Assembly: GCF_000250635.1 (NCBI RefSeq)
Contig: NC_016940.1
Span: 2,528,001 to 2,592,000, forward strand
Reading direction: 5' to 3'
Source of the DNA: Saprospira grandis str. Lewin
Lineage (GTDB): Bacteria; Bacteroidota; Bacteroidia; Chitinophagales; Saprospiraceae
Length of the DNA: 64,000 nt
Position numbers and translations under genes: made by a program. Shown here in pieces: positions 42,166-51,342 of this stretch. Positions within the stretch are counted from its first letter, which is position 1; the number at the start of each line of letters is the position of its first letter. The notes beneath the pieces were generated by a model. The model saw only the letters and a program-made list of their open reading frames with translations, ran no database searches and had not been told where the DNA came from.

Positions 42166-43599
42166 TTACTGCACCAAAGTCACTTTCAACATATTGGTCT
42201 TTTTCCGCTCATGCAGCGGCATAGAGCCCGTATTGATAATCACATCTCCCGCCTCGAGCAGGCCTTTTTCCTTGAGGATATTCACCACATCTCGAATGGT
42301 GTCATCGGTGCTGGTAAACTTATCATAATAGTAGCAGCGGGTGCCCCAAACCAAATTCAGGGTCTTAATCAAATGCTCATCCGAAGAGAAGACCACCACA
42401 TCGGCTTCTGGCCGATAGCTAGAGACCATAAAGCCCGTATAACCCGATTTGGTCATCCCAATAATCATTTTGGCCTTGACCTGCTTGGCAATTCTACAAG
42501 CATTATAGCAAATTGCATCGGATAAAAAAGACTCCGAATCATCGGAAGGGGTGAGTTCTCGGTTATAAACGGTGGGCATTTGTTCGGCCTCCGCAATAAT
42601 GCTGTTCATGGCCTCTACTACCTTGGCGGGATGTAGGCCCATGGCGGTTTCATTACTCAACATCACGGTGTCGGCCCCATCCAAAACGGCATTGGCCACA
42701 TCAATAATTTCGGCCCGAGTAGGAGTGGGGCTCTTGATCATGCTGTCCATCATCTGGGTGGCCACAATAACGGGACAAGCCTGCTCAATACATTTGCGAA
42801 TGATCATTTTTTGCAGCATAGGCAGGCGCTCCATGGGCACTTCTACGCCTAGATCGCCTCGCGCCACCATGACCCCATCCGAGGCCGCAATGATTTCGTC
42901 AATATTGGTGATCGCCTCGGGCTTTTCAATTTTGGCAATGATCCGCGCAGGGTGATTGGCCTTTTTGAGCCGCTTGCGCAGGTCCTCAATATCTTTGGCC
43001 TTACGCACAAAGGAAAGGGCAATCCAGTTAAAAGGTAGGCCCAAAATAAAGTCCAAATCACGCAGGTCTTTTTCGGTCAAAGAGGGCTGCGAGATATTGG
43101 TATCGGGCAAATTTACCCCCTTACGAGAAGAGAGAAAGTCGCCATATAAAACCTCCAATTGGACCTCATCTTTGCCATTGCTGCTCTTCACCAACAGCTC
43201 CACTTTTCCATCATCTACCAGCACTTTTTCGCCCACTTTCACATCCTTGGCAAAGTCGGTATAGCTCATATACACCTTTTCGGCAGTGCCTAGGCATTCC
43301 TCGGCCGTAAAGGTCAAGATCTGCCCCTTGGTCAAGGGAATTTTACCGTTTTCCATCTGGCCCACACGCAGTTTTGGCCCCTGCAAATCGGCCAAAATGC
43401 TAATGTTGGTCCCGTATTTTTTGTTAATATATTGCACATAGTCAAAGACCTTTTTATGGTCCTCATGCTGCCCATGCGAAAAATTTAGCCGAATGGCATC
43501 CACACCCGCTTTCACCAAACCCAATAGGCTCTGATAATCATTGGATGCAGGGCCAATAGTGGCCAAAATCTTGGTCTTCTGAAACTTAGAAATTTCCAT
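42166..43599 (-). CDS. pyk: Pyruvate kinase
   Basis: 477 residues, usual length. N-terminal KILATIGPAS and AIRLNFSHG, the substrate-binding ILADLQGPKLRVG, the metal-binding and active-site segment ARIIAKIEKPEAI and MVARGDLGVE, and VIVATQMMDSM are all present. It makes pyruvate and ATP from phosphoenolpyruvate and ADP. GC-rich repeat 16 lies just upstream. Confidence 0.97.
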   Translation of the reverse strand: MEISKFQKTKILATIGPASNDYQSLLGLVKAGVDAIRLNFSHGQHEDHKKVFDYVQYINKKYGTNISILADLQGPKLRVGQMENGKIPLTKGQILTFTAEECLGTAEKVYMSYTDFAKDVKVGEKVLVDDGKVELLVKSSNGKDEVQLEVLYGDFLSSRKGVNLPDTNISQPSLTEKDLRDLDFILGLPFNWIALSFVRKAKDIEDLRKRLKKANHPARIIAKIEKPEAITNIDEIIAASDGVMVARGDLGVEVPMERLPMLQKMIIRKCIEQACPVIVATQMMDSMIKSPTPTRAEIIDVANAVLDGADTVMLSNETAMGLHPAKVVEAMNSIIAEAEQMPTVYNRELTPSDDSESFLSDAICYNACRIAKQVKAKMIIGMTKSGYTGFMVSSYRPEADVVVFSSDEHLIKTLNLVWGTRCYYYDKFTSTDDTIRDVVNILKEKGLLEAGDVIINTGSMPLHERKKTNMLKVTLVQ

Positions 43600-43628
43600 A
43601 AAATGGTTTTTTGTTGTTCTGCTGTTTG

Positions 43629-43774
43629 ATTTTGGGGCCTCCGCCTCGCTTCGCTCGTCGGCGCTACGTTTTGGGGCTCGCTATTCGCTCGGCCCTGCGG
43701 CCTGACGGCCTTGGTCTGCGGCTGCGCCGCACCCCTGCACATCGCTAGGCCAGCTGACTTCGCCAGCTTCTAGA
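43629..43774 (+). repeat. GC-rich modular repeat, copy 16 (forward)
   Basis: ATTTTGGGGCCTCCG start, CGTCGGCGCTACG, GCTCGCTATTCGCTCGGCCC core, GCGGCTGCGCCGC hairpin, ACATCGCTAGGCC and a TTCTAGACGC edge. Between the upp 3' end and the pyk 5' end (both minus strand). Confidence 0.9.
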
Positions 43775-43790
43775 CGCAAAAAATCTTCTC

Positions 43791-44450
43791 CTAATCCTGA
43801 ATTTTAGAGCCGTAGGCTAGGTCTCCCGCATCGCCCAAACCAGGAACAATATAGGATTTGGCCGTTAGTTCATCATCAATGGCGCCGGTCCAAATATGAA
43901 CTCTGGGGTGCATCCGCTGAATATGCTCAATGCCATCTGCGGCAGCAATAGCCACCACCACATGAATATCTCTAGCCTGCCCATAAACCGAAAGGGCTTC
44001 TATGGTCATGGCCATAGAGGCGCCGGTGGCCAACATGGGGTCGGCAATAATAAGGGTGCGGTCTTCTAGTTCTGGACAAGAAACGTACTCTAGGTTGATC
44101 TCAAAACTGCCATCCTTATGATGACGACGATAGGCCGAAACAAAGGCATTATCTGCCCGATCAAAGATATGTAACAAGCCTTGGTGCATGGGCAAACCCG
44201 CCCGCAGAATGGTGGCCAAAACGGGCTGCTCAATAGGCAGGGCCACTTCAGCTTCGCCCAAGGGCGTTTCTACGGTTTTCGCCTGATAGGCCATGGTCTT
44301 GCTAATCTCATAGGCCATCACCTCGCCCAAACGTTGTAGGTTTTGGCGAAAGCGCATGGGGTCTTGCTGAATATCAACGGAGCGCAATTCGGCTACATAT
44401 TGATTGGCAATAGAGTTTTCTAAGGACAAATTATGAATAGGAGCAGGCAT
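43791..44450 (-). CDS. upp: Uracil phosphoribosyltransferase
   Basis: 219 residues. The PRPP-binding segment LIIADPMLATGASM near residue 132, ILRAGLPMHQGLL, and the C-terminal uracil-binding IVPGLGDAGDLAYG are diagnostic. It makes UMP from uracil and PRPP in pyrimidine salvage. It is divergent from the SUKH-like gene. Confidence 0.96.
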   Translation of the reverse strand: MPAPIHNLSLENSIANQYVAELRSVDIQQDPMRFRQNLQRLGEVMAYEISKTMAYQAKTVETPLGEAEVALPIEQPVLATILRAGLPMHQGLLHIFDRADNAFVSAYRRHHKDGSFEINLEYVSCPELEDRTLIIADPMLATGASMAMTIEALSVYGQARDIHVVVAIAAADGIEHIQRMHPRVHIWTGAIDDELTAKSYIVPGLGDAGDLAYGSKIQD

Positions 44451-44480
44451 AAATTAAGGCTTTTTTAGATGGAAGAAGCA

Positions 44481-44508
44481 TTGGCAAAATAGGAATTTTG
44501 TATCTTCA
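44481..44508 (+). promoter_or_regulatory. Possible promoter of the SUKH-like gene
   Basis: TTG at 44481-44483, 17 nt, TATCTTCA at 44501-44508 (one mismatch from TAnnTTTG). Confidence 0.35.
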
Positions 44509-44543
44509 ACCCAAGACTTTGACCACTTAAATCCCTTTATATT

Positions 44544-45335
44544 ATGCTTTGGGCCTTTGGCGAAAACTATGCTTATGAACTTCAAGAAGCTTTTCGGCCG
44601 CAGCGCTTCGAATGGCGCATTTGGCCCATTCTCCTGCCCGAACAGCAGTTGCGGGTAGAACAGGCCAAGGGCAGCGATAAACTCGATCCCAAAGCCCTAT
44701 CTGCTGCCTTGGAGTTGGCCCTCAAATCGGGCTGGCGACAGCTCTATCCGCAGTTTCGCCTGGCTTGGCAAGCAGGGGGCTGGCGCCCCCAAACCGAGCT
44801 CTGGAGCGATTGGCGCAAATTGGCCCAATTGCTTCCGCAACGGCCCAATTTTGGGGTTTGGGAGTTGCAGCAGCATTGGCAGGATATTCAAGCAGCAGAA
44901 GAGGCCTTGCCCTTTGCCTTGCCTCCTTTGCTCCAACAACTCTATTTATATAATGGCTTGGCTGGGGGCTGGGGGCCAGATAGTGGGCTCTTGGCCTTAT
45001 TGCCCAATTTGGGCCGCCCCGCTTTGTTGGCTGCTCGCCAACAGCTGGAAACGGACCCCCAACAAGGGGGCTTTTGGCGGCATTACCCCCATCTTATTCC
45101 TTTTTTGCATTGGGGCACTGGGGTCTACTCTCTCTTTGATAGCCGAACCCCCGAGGCCCCCGTCTGGGCCTTTGATCCTGAATTATTAGGGCCAGATGAA
45201 GATTGGGAGGCGGCCTGCTGGTGGCATAGCCCCTCCTTGCTCAATTGGTTTCAGTATTGGCTAGAGACCGACCGCTATGGGATTAAGCTCTGGCAACAGA
45301 TGTATGAGCGCAAAGGAATGGAGTTTAGAAAGTAA
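44544..45335 (+). CDS. SMI1/KNR4 (SUKH)-like protein
   Basis: 263 residues, no signal peptide. The C-terminal two thirds resemble the SUKH fold: LPPLLQQLYLYNGLAGGWGPDSGLLAL, then FLHWGTGVYSLFD and WWHSPSLLNWFQYWLE. The N-terminal 80 residues (MLWAFGENYAYELQEAF) are not identified. SUKH proteins often act as immunity partners to toxins, but no toxin gene is near, so that role is only a possibility. Confidence 0.6.
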   Translation: MLWAFGENYAYELQEAFRPQRFEWRIWPILLPEQQLRVEQAKGSDKLDPKALSAALELALKSGWRQLYPQFRLAWQAGGWRPQTELWSDWRKLAQLLPQRPNFGVWELQQHWQDIQAAEEALPFALPPLLQQLYLYNGLAGGWGPDSGLLALLPNLGRPALLAARQQLETDPQQGGFWRHYPHLIPFLHWGTGVYSLFDSRTPEAPVWAFDPELLGPDEDWEAACWWHSPSLLNWFQYWLETDRYGIKLWQQMYERKGMEFRK

Positions 45336-45389
45336 TTGGTCCAAACTGGATGTAGGCGCAATTATTCTATTGCTCATCAGCGCAATCGC

Positions 45390-45513
45390 TGGCCTAGCGA
45401 TGCGAAAGGGAGGCCGAAGGCCAGACCGAGCCGCTGAAAGCGGCGAAGGGCCGAGCGAGTAGCGAGCCCTGTAGCGTAGCGCCGACGAGCGCAGCGAGGC
45501 GGAGGCCCCAAAA
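45390..45513 (-). repeat. GC-rich modular repeat, copy 17 (reverse)
   Basis: GGCCTAGCGATGCG end, GGCCAGACCGAGCCGC, GAAGGGCCGAGCGAGTAGCG core, GGAGGCCCCAAAACA. Its GGGG end is 7 bp from the OmpA-family stop on the minus strand; the other side is the end of the SUKH-like gene. Confidence 0.9.
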
Positions 45514-45520
45514 CATCCTC

Positions 45521-46480
45521 TTAAGGAACCTCTTCCACTAAAATTTCTACACGGCGGTTTTGGGCCGCCTTATACAAAGCACGGCTGCCATCGGCTAAGG
45601 TATCTATTTGCAAGAGCTCTTGATTGGAGCGGCTTTGGGTCTGGATCGGGCAGTTGATGCCCTTATGTTCTAGATAGGCCTTAGTTTGTAGGGCAAAGCT
45701 GAGGGCCTCCTCCTGGGCGGCTTGGCCTTGCAGCTTAGAATCTGTATGGCCAATAATGATGAGTTGGGCCTTGGGATTTTGGGCCAAATAATTTTGCAAG
45801 CTATCGAGATATTCGCCAAAAACGGGGGGCGCTAACTTAAAGCGTTGATCGGGCGATCGGAAAAAAGCCATCCGGCCATCATAAGTCAGGCGCTTAATAT
45901 CTTGCAGATAAGCTTGTCGGAAGCGTTCGGCCTCCTTTTTTTCTTGTTCGGGGCCGCTAGGCAGATAGCCAATAATCTCTAAATCGATATAAAAAGCCTT
46001 TTTATTTAGGGGCATGGTATCGCCTAGAATATAGATTTGTTGGCTGGGCAACTGGTATTCGGCCATCAATTTATCGGCGATGCTCAGGGCGCGGGCTCGG
46101 CCCAAATTGCCGTAGCGTTTGGCTTGTTCGGGCAGGGTTTCCTCCTTCTTATAGCGGCCAATAATCTTCAGTTTGGCTTGGGGTTGGCTTTTGAGCAGCA
46201 GGGCCATCTCTTCCAGTAGGGCCAATTGTTTGGGCAGATAGAGCGGGGCGGTACTGCCATAATCAAACTCAAATTCTGGATAATTTTCCCAGAGCGGAAA
46301 ACCTTCTGCCGAGACCGTAAGATCGTTGGGAATATGGGCCAATTGGCTACTATCGACAGGGGGCGGAGGGGGTTCACATTGCTCTAAGATGACACAATAG
46401 TAATACTTCTGGGCCATAGACAGCCAGACAGCAAAAAACAGCATTGCCAGAATGAGGATGAGTATATTTTTGCGGCTCAT
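45521..46480 (-). CDS. OmpA-family protein with N-terminal membrane anchor
   Basis: 319 residues. A single hydrophobic segment at residues 5-24 anchors the protein. A proline stretch (PPPPP) and two domains follow: a first OmpA-like half (LALLEEMALLLKSQPQAKLKIIGR) and a second with the peptidoglycan-type motif LIIIGHTDSK and NRRVEILVEE. It would bind peptidoglycan from a cytoplasmic or outer membrane anchor. The upstream 4-TM gene has its own terminator, so joint expression is uncertain. Confidence 0.8.
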   Translation of the reverse strand: MSRKNILILILAMLFFAVWLSMAQKYYYCVILEQCEPPPPPVDSSQLAHIPNDLTVSAEGFPLWENYPEFEFDYGSTAPLYLPKQLALLEEMALLLKSQPQAKLKIIGRYKKEETLPEQAKRYGNLGRARALSIADKLMAEYQLPSQQIYILGDTMPLNKKAFYIDLEIIGYLPSGPEQEKKEAERFRQAYLQDIKRLTYDGRMAFFRSPDQRFKLAPPVFGEYLDSLQNYLAQNPKAQLIIIGHTDSKLQGQAAQEEALSFALQTKAYLEHKGINCPIQTQSRSNQELLQIDTLADGSRALYKAAQNRRVEILVEEVP

Positions 46481-46491
46481 AGTGCAAGAAA

Positions 46492-46530
46492 AGAAAAAGG
46501 CTGTTAGTTCAATTGTCTAACAGCCTTTGG
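46492..46530 (-). terminator. Intrinsic terminator after the 4-TM coiled-coil gene
   Basis: Minus strand AAAGGCTGTTAG...CTAACAGCCTTT followed by TTCTTTTC, between the 4-TM gene and the OmpA gene. Confidence 0.8.
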
Positions 46531-46547
46531 GTATAGGTACTATAAAA

Positions 46548-48050
46548 TTAGTCTTTAAAAGGAGGCGGATCGAGGGGAATATCCTGATCGATCTCATTGA
46601 GGCCCTCGGGATCATCTAGGTCCTTAAATTCCTCATCTTGATCTAGATCTAGGGGAGGAAGTTCCTCGCCAAAGTTCTCGGGATATTCGGGAATCTCGGG
46701 TAGCTCTTCGGGATATTCGGGAATCTCGGGCAATTCTTCGGGCATGGGCGGAAACTCATCTCTGCTTTCCTCCATCTCCACAGGAACGGGAATATCGCCA
46801 GGCATCACATCTAAATCTGCGGGCATATCTTCTGGATTGAAGTTATACTCTTCATTGGTTGTGGGCATGTTTGCAAATTCATTTTCTGTAGGAGCCACAA
46901 AGCTATTGGGAATATTGGCGCCAGTAGCTGATTGTACATTGGCCAGCTCATCGTTAATCATGGCTTGCAGTTGGCTATTCACCTGTTGGGCATCTTCAGT
47001 TTTTTCCAGTTTGCGCTGTAGTTCTAGCAGCTTGAGGGCCGCCTCAAAGCGCTGGCTAGCCTGATTGACCGAATTTTCTCTTTTGACATTGGCTAGGCGC
47101 TCTTCCATTTGCAACTTGGCGGCTTCTTCGCGGGCGCGGACCATATCGCGGGCAGAGCCGCTAATAAAGGTCTCCAAACTTTCAATCAAAGAAGTAAGGA
47201 TTTTGTGCACCACTCTAGCCGAGAAACCACCTAAAAAGGCCAAAATAGGCTTATAGGTAATAAAGCCGCCTAGGCTTTGGGCGGAATTGGCCACCTCAGA
47301 GGCATCGCCACCATAAACGGTAGGATCAATAAAGATAAACTGGGCCAAAATGACTCCAGAAACGATACCGAGAATAAAGCGAATCCAATACATAGATTCG
47401 TATTTGGCATCAAAAGAGGCATTAGAAATATACTTATAGGCCTCAAAGAGGGCATAAAAAGAGGCGCCAGCTGCTGCAATAGCCAAAATAAATAGCTGGT
47501 TGAGCAGAAACTTCATGGGGGTCTCATAATCCAGGATATTCCCATTGACAGAGCGAGCATCTACCTCCTCAAACATAAAGAGCCCCAAGAAAGTCAGTAA
47601 GGCAATAATGGCCACAAAGGTCATTCGTTGAATGAGGGGAATAGGCCCCAAAAAGCGAAAAGCACTCTTCTTTTGTTCTTCCAACAACACAATAGAGCTC
47701 GGCTGAGCGGGATAAACCGCAGCGGTTAAATCCTCATGCACCATGCTCAACTGGTTAATCATATCTTCCTGAGAGGGAACATGCAGCTCCTCGGCTTGGG
47801 CCGAGCGATGGGCCATGCCGCCCAAAGTTTGGCGGCGGCTATACTCCAGAAAAGGGTGGCTGCCATTGGCATTTCTGCTGCCATCCGAAACAGGCCCATT
47901 TTCTAGATAATCTTGATAGAGCTTAAATTTTTTGAGGCTGGCCAAGAGACCAGGGGGGAGCTTCTTACCTTCGGCCAAAGCGTGGTCAATCATCGCTTCG
48001 CACTCGAGCAAGGTCTTATCTACGGAGTTTTGATACTTTTTTTTGCCCAT
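46548..48050 (-). CDS. Four-helix membrane protein with coiled coil and acidic proline-rich tail
   Basis: 500 residues, unrecognised. The first 135 residues are soluble. Four closely spaced hydrophobic helices follow at about 138-157, 183-206, 220-240 and 262-285. A charged coiled coil (about 290-360) precedes a tail of P/E/D-rich near-repeats (EELPEIPEYPEELPEIPEYP and similar). The layout resembles stator-type proteins with a helical tail only superficially; the conserved MotA/ExbB features are not seen. The next gene encodes an anchored OmpA-like protein. Confidence 0.6.
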   Translation of the reverse strand: MGKKKYQNSVDKTLLECEAMIDHALAEGKKLPPGLLASLKKFKLYQDYLENGPVSDGSRNANGSHPFLEYSRRQTLGGMAHRSAQAEELHVPSQEDMINQLSMVHEDLTAAVYPAQPSSIVLLEEQKKSAFRFLGPIPLIQRMTFVAIIALLTFLGLFMFEEVDARSVNGNILDYETPMKFLLNQLFILAIAAAGASFYALFEAYKYISNASFDAKYESMYWIRFILGIVSGVILAQFIFIDPTVYGGDASEVANSAQSLGGFITYKPILAFLGGFSARVVHKILTSLIESLETFISGSARDMVRAREEAAKLQMEERLANVKRENSVNQASQRFEAALKLLELQRKLEKTEDAQQVNSQLQAMINDELANVQSATGANIPNSFVAPTENEFANMPTTNEEYNFNPEDMPADLDVMPGDIPVPVEMEESRDEFPPMPEELPEIPEYPEELPEIPEYPENFGEELPPLDLDQDEEFKDLDDPEGLNEIDQDIPLDPPPFKD

Positions 48051-48192
48051 GACTGGCTTTAATTTTCGTTTTTTGGTGCAGGGATAGGGTCTTTAGCGGC
48101 CAATATTGGCCCAAAGACAAAGGAAGATAGTCGAAAATGCCTGAAAAATTGAAAAAGGCCTAAAAAAAAATTCCTTATCCCCCTATTTATCG

Positions 48193-48200
48193 TATTTTTG
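48193..48200 (+). promoter_or_regulatory. TAnnTTTG box of rpsO
   Basis: TATTTTTG, exact consensus. TTC rather than TTG lies 19 nt upstream. The start codon is 60 bp further. Confidence 0.4.
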
Positions 48201-48260
48201 CCCCAGCTAAGATATGATTCTCAGCAATCTTGATTAGTAAACCATTTAAAATTTTAAACA

Positions 48261-48554
48261 ATGGCAACTTACCTCTCTAAAGAGACCAAAAACGAAATTT
48301 TTGAAACTTACGCAGGCAGCGCCAGCAACACAGGTTCTGTAGAAGGCCAGGTAGCATTGCTATCTTTCCGCATCAAAAACTTGTCTGAGCACCTAAAAGC
48401 TAACCACAAAGATCACGCAACTCGTCGTTCTTTGCTCAAAATGGTTGGTCACCGTAAGTCTTTGCTCAAGTACTTGGCAAAGAAAGATATTCTCAAATAT
48501 CGTGAGTTGATCGCTAAACTAGGTATCCGCGATACTTTGGGCCGCAATCAATAA
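48261..48554 (+). CDS. rpsO: 30S ribosomal protein S15
   Basis: 97 residues, slightly longer than the E. coli protein. GSVEGQVALLSFRIKNLSEHLKANHKDHATRRSLLKMVGHRKSLLKYL is the full family core. It binds 16S rRNA in the small subunit. The order rpsO-pnp is widely conserved. A terminator and a repeat separate the two genes here. Confidence 0.97.
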   Translation: MATYLSKETKNEIFETYAGSASNTGSVEGQVALLSFRIKNLSEHLKANHKDHATRRSLLKMVGHRKSLLKYLAKKDILKYRELIAKLGIRDTLGRNQ

Positions 48555-48562
48555 GAAACCAT

Positions 48563-48604
48563 TGGGGCTTCTGCTATTTTTAGTAGAGGCCCTTTTGTTT
48601 TTTA
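48563..48604 (+). terminator. Intrinsic terminator after rpsO
   Basis: GGGCTTCTGCTA-TTTT-TAGTAGAGGCCC followed by TTTTGTTTTTTT. Repeat 18 begins at the T-tract. Confidence 0.85.
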
Positions 48605-48743
48605 GGGGCCTCCCGCAGCAAGCTGCGGGCGCTACGCTTCAGGGCTCGCAGGTCTGCTCGGCCCTTCGGCGGCTTTGCCGCCTCGGTCTGGCCCTAAGGG
48701 CCACCCCTCCACATCGCTAGGCCAGGCGCTTCGCGCCTTCTAC
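48601..48743 (+). repeat. GC-rich modular repeat, copy 18 (forward)
   Basis: TTTAGGGGCCTCCCGC start, GCTCGCAGGTCTGCTCGGCC core, GGCGGCTTTGCCGCC hairpin, ACATCGCTAGGCC end, then GGCGCTTCGCGCC. It occupies the rpsO-pnp gap together with about 140 bp of non-repeat leader. Confidence 0.9.
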
Positions 48744-48881
48744 ACGCAAATAAATAAAACAGAAAGCCCGCAAGCCTTTCTGTTTTTAGCCACACTTCTT
48801 GTCCGCAATACAACAAATTGCATTTTTAGCAGCAGGCTAAGGAGGTCTGCTGTCAGACGTTATCTTAAACAATTATTAGAA

Positions 48882-51125
48882 ATGGGTAAACAAATCCCTT
48901 TGAGCACCTCTGCAGTTATTGCAGGCAAGGAGTTCACACTAGAAACTGGCAAACTTGCCGCCCTTACCGATGGTTCAGTTGTACTGCGCTACGGTGACAC
49001 TATGCTTTTGGCTACTGCCGTAGCTGCTGAAGAAGCCCGACCTGATCAGAGCTTTTTTCCACTTTCAGTAGATTATCGCGAAAAATTTGCTTCTGCTGGT
49101 CGTATTCCTGGCAACTTCTTCCGTAGAGAGGCCCGCCCTTCAGAATATGAAATTCTTACTTCTCGTTTGGTAGACCGTGCTATCCGCCCGCTCTTCCCCG
49201 ACCACTTCCTCAACGAGACGCAAATCTTTATCTTCCTCATCTCTGCCGATGGAGAAACCCTACCCGACGCTTTTGCGGCCTTTGCTGCTTCTGCTGCCCT
49301 TATGGTTTCTGATATTCCCTTTGCTGGACCTATCTCAGAGGTGCGCATTGCTCGTATCAATGGCGAGTTTATCGTGAACCCTTCTCGCACAGAGCTAGAA
49401 ACTGCCGATATGGAGTTTATCATTGCGGGTAGCATGGATAATATTGTTATGGTAGAAGGGGAAGCCGATGAATGCCAAGAAGAGGACCTCATCGAGGCGA
49501 TCAAAGTGGCCCATGAAGCCATCAAAGAGCAATGTAAAATGCAGCTCGAGCTTCGCCAGCTAAAAGGCGTAACTGAAAACCGCCCCGTAGCGGAAAAAGA
49601 AGAAAATGAAGAGCTTAAAGCTGCTGTAGATAGCGCTTGCCGTGAAAAACTCATGGATATTGCTGGCAATCCTTCTGATAAGAAGGCCCGCAAAAATGCG
49701 TTCAAAGCACTAAAAGAGGAAACCAAAGCCGCCCTAACAGAACAGTTTGGCGAAGAGGCTTGGGGCGAAATGTCTCATCTCTTCAGTGGCTACTTTGATG
49801 CCCTTAAGAAAGAATGCGCTCGTGAGGTGGTCTTGAGCAAGCAACAACGCTTGGATGGCCGTACTCCCACAGAGGTGCGTAACATCTGGTGTGAAGTAGA
49901 TTATCTACCTGCTCCTCACGGTTCTGCCCTTTTCACTCGTGGAGAAACTCAATCATTGACCACTGTAACTTTGGGGTCTAAAATGGATGAGGCCTTGATT
50001 GATACTGCCCTTTCTTTGCATAATGACAACTTCTTGTTGCACTACAACTTTCCTCCTTTCTCTGTAAATGAGGTGGGACGTCCAAGAGGAACTAGCCGCC
50101 GCGAAGTAGGCCACGGTCACTTGGCTCGCCGCTCTTTGGCCCGTGTAATGCCCAAAGATTATCCTTATACTGTACGTATTGTATCAGACATTCTAGAGTC
50201 TAACGGTTCTTCTTCTATGGCCACCGTTTGCGCAGGTTCTTTGGGCCTTATGGATGCTGGTGTACCTATCCGCAAACCTGTTTCAGGTATTGCTATGGGC
50301 TTGATTACCGACGGTAAAGGCCGCTCTGTTGTTCTTACCGACATCCTTGGCGATGAGGACCACTTAGGGGATATGGACTTTAAAGTAACGGGTACTGAAG
50401 ATGGTATCTGTGCCGTACAAATGGATATCAAAATTGACGGTTTGGATTATGAGTTGCTTCGCACGGCTTTGCTACAAGCTCGTGAGGGACGACTACACAT
50501 CCTTGGCGTAATGAATGAGACTATGTCTGAAGCTCGTGAAGACCTCAAGCCTCAAACGCCTCGTATGGAGTTGATCATCATCGATGCCGATTATATTGGT
50601 GCCGTGATTGGTTCTGGTGGTAAGGTTATCCAAGGGCTACAGAAAGAGACCAACACTGTAGTGACCGTGAACGAAGAAGACGGTAAAGGCTATGTACACA
50701 TTTCTGGCGATAAGCCCAATGTAGAGAAAGCTGCTGCCTTCATTAACGGAATTACGACCGAGCCCGAAGTAGGAGAAATCTATGATGCAAAAATCGTTAA
50801 ATTGATGCCTTATGGTGCCTTTATCGAGTTTTTGCCTGGTCGTGAGGGACTCCTTCACGTTTCTGAATTGGCTTGGGAGCGCATTGAAAATGTAGAAGAA
50901 GTATTGACAGAAGGAGAGGAGATCCAAGTGAAACTACTCGAGATCGATCCTCGTACTGGAAAATTCCGCTTGTCTCGCAAGGTATTGCTCGAAAAGCCCG
51001 AAGGCTATGTAGAGCGTCCTCCTCGCGAAAAGCGTGATCGCAATGATGATCGTCGTGGCGGAGGCCGTGGAGGTGATCGTGGTGGTCGCGGTGGAGACCG
51101 CGGTGGCCGAAATAATCGCCGCTAG
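48882..51125 (+). CDS. pnp: Polyribonucleotide nucleotidyltransferase
   Basis: 747 residues from the ATG at 48882; the longer open frame would translate repeat 18 and is rejected. Two RNase PH-type domains are present (ATAVAAEEARPDQSFFPLSVDYREKF first; LPAPHGSALFTRGETQSL second). A KH domain (about 560-625, AVIGSGGKVIQGL) and an S1 domain (about 630-700) follow. The end is a Gly/Arg/Asp-rich tail (about 40 residues, RGG type). It degrades RNA from the 3' end with phosphate. The RGG tail probably adds RNA affinity. Confidence 0.97.
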   Translation: MGKQIPLSTSAVIAGKEFTLETGKLAALTDGSVVLRYGDTMLLATAVAAEEARPDQSFFPLSVDYREKFASAGRIPGNFFRREARPSEYEILTSRLVDRAIRPLFPDHFLNETQIFIFLISADGETLPDAFAAFAASAALMVSDIPFAGPISEVRIARINGEFIVNPSRTELETADMEFIIAGSMDNIVMVEGEADECQEEDLIEAIKVAHEAIKEQCKMQLELRQLKGVTENRPVAEKEENEELKAAVDSACREKLMDIAGNPSDKKARKNAFKALKEETKAALTEQFGEEAWGEMSHLFSGYFDALKKECAREVVLSKQQRLDGRTPTEVRNIWCEVDYLPAPHGSALFTRGETQSLTTVTLGSKMDEALIDTALSLHNDNFLLHYNFPPFSVNEVGRPRGTSRREVGHGHLARRSLARVMPKDYPYTVRIVSDILESNGSSSMATVCAGSLGLMDAGVPIRKPVSGIAMGLITDGKGRSVVLTDILGDEDHLGDMDFKVTGTEDGICAVQMDIKIDGLDYELLRTALLQAREGRLHILGVMNETMSEAREDLKPQTPRMELIIIDADYIGAVIGSGGKVIQGLQKETNTVVTVNEEDGKGYVHISGDKPNVEKAAAFINGITTEPEVGEIYDAKIVKLMPYGAFIEFLPGREGLLHVSELAWERIENVEEVLTEGEEIQVKLLEIDPRTGKFRLSRKVLLEKPEGYVERPPREKRDRNDDRRGGGRGGDRGGRGGDRGGRNNRR

Positions 51126-51147
51126 TGATTAGTTAGCCAATAAAGTG

Positions 51148-51183
51148 AGCGCCCTGTTTCTATGGAAACAGGGCGCTTTTTTA
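51148..51183 (+). terminator. Intrinsic terminator after pnp
   Basis: GCGCCCTGTTTC-TATG-GAAACAGGGCGC followed by TTTTTTA. Confidence 0.92.
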
Positions 51184-51216
51184 TGGGGCAGCGCTATAAG
51201 CGCAAGACTTGCATTT

Positions 51217-51338
51217 GGCCTAGCGATGTGCAGCAGTGCGGCGCAGCCGCAGACCAAGGCCGTCAGGCCGCAGGGCCGAGCGAATAGCGAGCTGCGAAAC
51301 GTAGCGCCGACGACCGAAGGGAGGCGGAGGCCCCAAAA
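51217..51338 (-). repeat. GC-rich modular repeat, copy 19 (reverse)
   Basis: GGCCTAGCGATGTGC end, GCAGGGCCGAGCGAATAGCG core, GCGCCGACGACCGAAGGGAG, GGAGGCCCCAAAATA. Its GGGG end lies 4 bp from the M1 peptidase stop. Confidence 0.9.
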
Positions 51339-51342
51339 TACC

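Noticed and set aside
45521-48050. ZorAB-type defence pair
   Set aside because: The membrane protein lacks recognisable MotA/ExbB features, no zorC/D/E-like genes are near, and a terminator separates the genes. Kept only as a low-level finding.
48675-48881. Upstream extension of pnp
   Set aside because: It translates repeat 18; the ATG at 48882 starts the standard N terminus.
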